Source: an uncultured Collinsella sp. (GTDB taxonomy: Bacteria; Actinomycetota; Coriobacteriia; Coriobacteriales; Coriobacteriaceae). Taken from it: 16,382 bases of DNA. Shown here one piece after another: positions 12,366 to 16,382 of this stretch (positions are counted from its first letter, which is position 1; each line of letters opens with the position of its first letter). The stretch spans positions 1-16,382 of the forward strand of contig CABRGB010000042.1 of assembly GCA_902470345.1 (NCBI GenBank), read 5' to 3'. Below the pieces are notes generated by a model. The model saw only the letters and a program-made list of their open reading frames with translations, had not been told where the DNA came from and did not search any database. Position numbers and translations under genes: made by a program.

Positions 12366-15197
12366 CTACTCCCCTAACAGCGCCTTCTCCGGCGTGATCG
12401 GCAGCGAGCGGACCTGGTGGCCGGTGGCGTGTGCGACGGCCGAGGCCACGGCGGCGAGCGGCGTGTTGATGACGACCTCGCCGATCGACTTGGCACCAAA
12501 CGGACCCGTCGGCTCGTAGCTCGGCTCAAAGGCCACGCGAATGCTGCCGATATCCAGGCGCGTGGGCAGCTTGTAGCTCATAAAGTTGCCGGTGCGCAAG
12601 CGGCCGCGATCGTCATGCTCAACGATCTCGTAGAGCGCGTGGCCGATACCTTGGGCAATGCCGCCCTCGGCCTGGACGCGCGCGAGCGCCTCGTTGATCA
12701 CGGTGCCGCAGTCAACAGCAGCGGCGTAATCCACCACGGTCACCTTGCCGGTGGCCTTGTCGACCTCGACCTCGGCAATGCCGGCCATAAACGGCGGAGG
12801 TGAAACGGGCAAGCAGGCAGAGGCGTGCGAGGTCAGAGCGTCGCCGCCCGCGATGTTCTTGACGCACAGGTTGGCAAAGTCGCGCAGCGTGAGATAGCGG
12901 TTCTGCTCACGCGCGGCGCGCTCGTCGGACAGGCGCACGTACTGGCCGTCGAAGACCACGGCGGCGGCGTCAACGTCCCACACCTGGGCGGCCTTGGCGC
13001 AAATCTTCTCGCGCAGCTCGGTCGCGGCGTTCTTGGCGGCAAGGCCCGTCACGTAGGTACCGGAGCTCGCGTACGAGCCGGCGTCGAACGGCGACACATC
13101 GGTGTCTACGCCACGCACCACGATCTGCGAGCTCTCCACGCCCAGCTCCTCGGCAGCAATCTGCGCCAGAATCGTATCGACGCCCATGCCGTTATCGGTG
13201 GCGCCGGTGCCGATGGTAATGAAGCCGTCCTCTTCCAGGCGCATGTCGATGCCGGCGATGTCCACGTTGGAGATACCCGAGCCCTGCATGGTGAGCGCGC
13301 AGCCCAGGGCGCGCACGCGGTCGCCCAGGTCCACGGCCAGCGGCTTGTCGCGCCAGCCGATCATGTCCATCGCGCGCAGCAGGCAGCGGTCGAGTGCGCA
13401 GGCGTTGAGCTTCTCGTTGTAGTACTGCGGCATGACCTCGCCCTCGCGCACCATGTTCTTAAGGCGCAGGTCGGCAGGGTCCATGTGCAGCATGTCGGCG
13501 AGCTCGTTGACGGCGCTCTCCACGGCAAACTGGCCCTGGGTGGCGCCGTAGCCGCGATACGCGCCGCCACGGTTGGTATTGGTGTAGACGGCGTCCCAGC
13601 TAAAGCGGCTCGCCTTCACGTGGTTGTAGATGGGCAGGCTCTTGTGTCCCGAGAGGCCGATCGTCGTGGTGGCGTGCTCGCCGTACGCGCCGGCGTTGGA
13701 CAACGTGTGCAGGTCGATGGCCGTGATGGTGCCGTCGTTCATGGCACCCAGCTTGACGGTCATCTGCATCTGATGACGCGAGTTGCCCGCGGTGATGGTC
13801 TCCTCGCGGGTGTAGCAGCAGTAGCTCGGACGGCCGGTCTGCTGGGTCACGAACGCCACGAAGATCTCGCAGCAGCCCGTCTGCTTGGAGCCAAAGCCGC
13901 CACCGATGCGCGGCTTAATAACCTGCACCTGCGATTGCGGAATGTCGAGCGACTGCGCGACCATGCGGCGCACGTGGAAGGGTACCTGCGTAGAGGTGGT
14001 CACCGAGATGCGGCCGAACGCGTCGGTCGTCGCGAAGGCGCGGAAAGTCTCCATGGGCGCGGTCTGCGTGGCCTGGCTGGTGTAAGTGCGCTCAAAGACG
14101 ATGTCGCTCTGGGCGAAGGCCTCGTCCAGATCGCCAAAATCACTGGTACCGCTGCACACCAAGTTGCGCGGGACATCGCCGCCCTGCGGGAACATAAAGG
14201 TCACGTCGCCCTCGGGGTGGACCACAATGTCGTTATCGAGTGCCTGGGTAAAGTCGAGCAGCGGCTCGAGCACCTCATAGTCGACCTTAATGAGTTTGAG
14301 TGCCTTGTCGGCGGCCTCCTCGGTCTCGGCGGCGACGATCGCCACCTCCTCGTTTTGGTAACGGACGAGGTTCTCGAGAATCAGGCGGTCGTAGGGACTC
14401 GGCTGCGGATAGCTCTGGCCGGCGATGGTAAAGCGGCGCTTGGGCACGTCCTCGTAGGTGTAGACACCCACGACGCCGGGCACCTTCAGGGCGCGAGACG
14501 TGTCGATGGAGCGGATCTTGGCGCGGGCATACGGGCTGCGCTTGAGTTTGACGATGAGCGCGCCGGCGGGCACCAGATCGCCCGTGTAGACGGGACGCCC
14601 CTCGAGCAGGGCCTTCGAGTCCTTCTTGGGCTGCTTGTGGGTGATCTGCCTGTAGGTGACGCCGTCGGAGCTCGTATCGTTGACGGGCAGCTCGGGCATC
14701 TCAAAGCCCACCTGCACGCCGGACTCGTTGAGGAAGCGCACGACGGCGCGTAGCTGGCTCTCGTAGCCGCTGCAGCGGCAGAGGTTGCCGGCGAGCTGGC
14801 GCGACAGCTCCTCGCGCGTGGCGACGAGGCTCGGGTCCTCCTTGGCGGCGCGGGCAAGCGCCAGCACGTTCATGATGAGGCCGGGGGCGCAAAAACCGCA
14901 CTGCTCGGCGCCTTCGGCAGCCATTGCGCGGGCGAGTGCCTCGGACTCGGCCTTAAGGCCCTCGAGTGTGGTGATGGTATGGCCCTCGACGCGCGCGGCG
15001 GGAACCGAGCAACTCAGCACCGGATCGCCGTCGAGCCACACTGTGCACAGGCCGCAGTTGGTGGTCTCGCAGGCGCAGCGCACCGACGCGCAGCCCTGCT
15101 CGCGCAAAAGCGCAAAAAGCATGGTGTCGGGGGCAATCTGAACCTTGACCTTACGGCCGTTGAGCGTAAAGGAAAGATCGATGAGTTTGGCAGCCAT
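12366..15197 (-). CDS. Molybdenum hydroxylase, fused [2Fe-2S] and molybdopterin-binding subunit (xanthine dehydrogenase superfamily)
   Basis: A 943-residue protein combining two subunits that are often separate. Residues 1-160 hold two [2Fe-2S] sites: a plant-ferredoxin-type set C43, C48, C51 and C63, and a second set C100, C103, C140 and C142 (QCGFCAPG and CRCSGY). From about residue 175 the molybdopterin-binding region has GGGFGSKQTG, YRGYGATQ, a QGIGHALYE segment and FGAKSIGE, whose E907 matches the catalytic glutamate of the family. The enzyme class hydroxylates purines, aldehydes or other N-heterocycles with water as oxygen donor. The fused layout resembles the XdhD-type purine hydroxylase, but the substrate cannot be read from the sequence. 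Its ATG overlaps the stop of the FAD subunit (TAATG), so the two are translationally coupled. No Mo-cofactor maturation gene (such as xdhC) lies in the window. Confidence 0.92.
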   Translation of the reverse strand: MAAKLIDLSFTLNGRKVKVQIAPDTMLFALLREQGCASVRCACETTNCGLCTVWLDGDPVLSCSVPAARVEGHTITTLEGLKAESEALARAMAAEGAEQCGFCAPGLIMNVLALARAAKEDPSLVATREELSRQLAGNLCRCSGYESQLRAVVRFLNESGVQVGFEMPELPVNDTSSDGVTYRQITHKQPKKDSKALLEGRPVYTGDLVPAGALIVKLKRSPYARAKIRSIDTSRALKVPGVVGVYTYEDVPKRRFTIAGQSYPQPSPYDRLILENLVRYQNEEVAIVAAETEEAADKALKLIKVDYEVLEPLLDFTQALDNDIVVHPEGDVTFMFPQGGDVPRNLVCSGTSDFGDLDEAFAQSDIVFERTYTSQATQTAPMETFRAFATTDAFGRISVTTSTQVPFHVRRMVAQSLDIPQSQVQVIKPRIGGGFGSKQTGCCEIFVAFVTQQTGRPSYCCYTREETITAGNSRHQMQMTVKLGAMNDGTITAIDLHTLSNAGAYGEHATTTIGLSGHKSLPIYNHVKASRFSWDAVYTNTNRGGAYRGYGATQGQFAVESAVNELADMLHMDPADLRLKNMVREGEVMPQYYNEKLNACALDRCLLRAMDMIGWRDKPLAVDLGDRVRALGCALTMQGSGISNVDIAGIDMRLEEDGFITIGTGATDNGMGVDTILAQIAAEELGVESSQIVVRGVDTDVSPFDAGSYASSGTYVTGLAAKNAATELREKICAKAAQVWDVDAAAVVFDGQYVRLSDERAAREQNRYLTLRDFANLCVKNIAGGDALTSHASACLPVSPPPFMAGIAEVEVDKATGKVTVVDYAAAVDCGTVINEALARVQAEGGIAQGIGHALYEIVEHDDRGRLRTGNFMSYKLPTRLDIGSIRVAFEPSYEPTGPFGAKSIGEVVINTPLAAVASAVAHATGHQVRSLPITPEKALLGE

Positions 15198-16111
15198 TAG
15201 CGCACCTCGCTAGAATCGACGCCGGGCACGCGGCGGCAGGAATACTCGTCCGTGGCGAACTTAGGAATCTGCACGCCCTCGAGCTCGCGGGCAAGCGCGG
15301 CCGAAAGCTCGATGCCGGCGGCGCGGCGCACGGCCTGGACGGCAAGCGGGGCCGAGATGCAGCGGCGGTAGTCGGCCGAGCCCCACAGGTTGGTGCCGTA
15401 GCTCAGGGCACGCACGGATGTGGCAAGGGCGCGAAGCTCGTCCTCGGAAGGTTGCTCGGCGGTAAGGCCAGATGCCTCGCCCTGCAGCAGGGTCGCGCGC
15501 AGCGGACGGGCGCCCACGGTGACATGCCAGGTGTTATCCCACCAGGCGGCGGTGACATTGAGCGAGGGGAAGTCGGTCGCGGCCTTGCGCACAGCCTCGT
15601 AGCTCGCACGGTAATCGTGCTTGACGACCACGACGCGCTCGATCACGTCACGTACGTAGCCCATGTCCACGAACTCCGCGAGCGGCACGCGGCCGGCGCC
15701 CGTCAGCTCGACATAGGAATCGAGCGCGAGGAAGGCGGAGAGCACGTCAGAGAAGCCAAAGCGACCGTAGATGCCGCCGCCCACCGTGGCGGTGTTGCGC
15801 AGCTGCACGCCCACGATATCGTGGACAGCGAACTCAAAGACATGGTTGACAAGCGCGTTGAGCTCGGCATGGCGCTCGAGCTGGCGCAAGGTGCACATGG
15901 CACCGATGCGAAACTCGGTCTCGGTCTCCTCGATCTGATCGAGTCCGCAGGCCGAAAGGTCAATCGCCGTCGCCACGCGACGCGAACCCAGGCGCATCCA
16001 GATGCCGCCGCCCACAATCTTGTTGTTGCGGTTCTTCTGTAAGAGCTCATAGGCTTCGGCCGCGTTTCCAACACGGACGTAGGTACCGAACTTGAGCACG
16101 TTCTCCCCCAT
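15197..16111 (-). CDS. Molybdenum hydroxylase FAD-binding subunit
   Basis: A 304-residue protein of the CO dehydrogenase / xanthine dehydrogenase medium-subunit family, which moves electrons from the iron-sulfur clusters of its partner to FAD and then to NAD or another acceptor. VGGGIWMRLG (residues 33-42) corresponds to the first FAD pyrophosphate loop, and RNTATVGGGIYGRFGFSD (105-122) to the second, where relatives read RN-ATIGGN. The C-terminal third is the usual FAD-subunit tail domain. It is the first gene of the pair, with its stop codon overlapping the next start by one base. The start is uncertain: the ATG at 16111 has only a purine-rich GAAGAG next to it, and a GTG five codons in is preceded by GGGGGAG. 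A TACACT hexamer near 16140 could be its -10 box, but support is weak. Confidence 0.87.
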   Translation of the reverse strand: MGENVLKFGTYVRVGNAAEAYELLQKNRNNKIVGGGIWMRLGSRRVATAIDLSACGLDQIEETETEFRIGAMCTLRQLERHAELNALVNHVFEFAVHDIVGVQLRNTATVGGGIYGRFGFSDVLSAFLALDSYVELTGAGRVPLAEFVDMGYVRDVIERVVVVKHDYRASYEAVRKAATDFPSLNVTAAWWDNTWHVTVGARPLRATLLQGEASGLTAEQPSEDELRALATSVRALSYGTNLWGSADYRRCISAPLAVQAVRRAAGIELSAALARELEGVQIPKFATDEYSCRRVPGVDSSEVR

Positions 16112-16174
16112 CTCTTCACTTGTCCAGTACCTCTAAGTGTACCAAACGAGGGCTCCCAGCCCTCGCCACCATAG

Positions 16175-16206
16175 AAAAAGGCTCCCAGCCGGATAGCTGG
16201 GAGCCT
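16175..16206 (-). terminator. Intrinsic terminator of gdhA
   Basis: AGGCTCCCAGC (16179-16189) and GCTGGGAGCCT (16196-16206) form a perfect 11-bp stem with a 6-base loop. On the minus strand it is followed by five Ts (16179-16175). It lies 26 bases after the glutamate dehydrogenase stop codon. A smaller hairpin, CGAGGG/CCCTCG (16147-16165), follows in tandem and repeats GGCTGGGAGCC in its loop region. Confidence 0.88.
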
Positions 16207-16232
16207 CATCACATGATGTGTCGAGCGAAGAT

Positions 16233-16382
16233 TTAGCAGACGCCCTGGGCGAGCATGGCGTCGGCGACCTTCAGGAAGCCGGCGATGTTGGCACCCATGA
16301 CAAAGTTGCCCTCCTGGCCGTACTCCTTGGCGGTGTCGTCCACGTTGTGGAACATGCCGCGCATGAGCTGCTCGAGCTTGCC
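16233..16382 (-). CDS. gdhA: Glutamate dehydrogenase, C-terminal fragment
   Basis: Partial gene entering from the right edge: 49 codons plus TAA. The end reads GNFVMGANIAGFLKVADAML followed by AQGVC, the highly conserved C-terminus of hexameric (usually NADP-dependent) glutamate dehydrogenase, which interconverts glutamate with 2-oxoglutarate and ammonia. The preceding QLMRGMFHN also fits the family. The catalytic and cofactor-binding parts lie outside the window, so cofactor preference cannot be judged. It has its own intrinsic terminator and is not part of the molybdenum hydroxylase operon. Confidence 0.93.
   Translation of the reverse strand, partial: GKLEQLMRGMFHNVDDTAKEYGQEGNFVMGANIAGFLKVADAMLAQGVC

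Overview
The window looks like chromosome of a high-GC Actinomycetota of class Coriobacteriia, most likely Collinsella. This is inferred from the tig-clpP-clpX order next to valS-folC, from the protein sequences, and from GC-rich genes set among AT-richer, repeat-laden intergenic DNA. It was not confirmed by any database search. Nothing points to a prophage, plasmid or insertion sequence; most of the content is housekeeping and catabolic.

Layout, left to right. (1) 1-1982, plus strand: the end of a GlpA-like glycerol-3-phosphate dehydrogenase, an FAD/NAD oxidoreductase and a DUF1667 cysteine protein, packed as one operon. (2) 1983-2461: a gene-free, repeat-rich stretch. (3) 2462-3550, plus: an M24-family Xaa-Pro peptidase. 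(4) 3551-3875: a second repeat-rich stretch with an intrinsic terminator, between convergent genes. (5) 3876-11971, minus strand: read in the direction of transcription, tig, clpP, clpX, valS, folC. These cover nascent-chain folding, the ClpXP protease, valyl-tRNA synthetase and folate polyglutamylation. (6) 12063-12146, minus: tRNA-Leu(UAG). (7) 12246-12356: a large nested inverted repeat. (8) 12366-16111, minus: a two-gene molybdenum hydroxylase of the xanthine dehydrogenase superfamily, an FAD subunit followed by a fused [2Fe-2S]/molybdopterin subunit. (9) 16175-16382: the terminator and last 49 codons of glutamate dehydrogenase.

The least ordinary content lies between the genes. Three kinds of intergenic element recur. 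A composite of 269-270 bp (a 67-bp hairpin, about 42 bp of spacer, then a 160-162 bp arm-core-arm unit) occurs once on each side of the peptidase gene. A 116-bp element occurs just outside each end of valS, in opposite orientations. A GGGACGG/TTTTAGCTAC hairpin motif appears near 1985, near 2313 and as a doubled copy at 12246-12356. In the two arm-core-arm families the core is conserved while the outer arms differ completely between copies, yet each copy's arms remain complementary to each other. Within the 116-bp core hairpin, one base pair has changed on both sides. That pattern suggests selection for structure (an RNA or a DNA cruciform) more than simple transposon copies with fixed ends, but two copies of each are too few to prove it.
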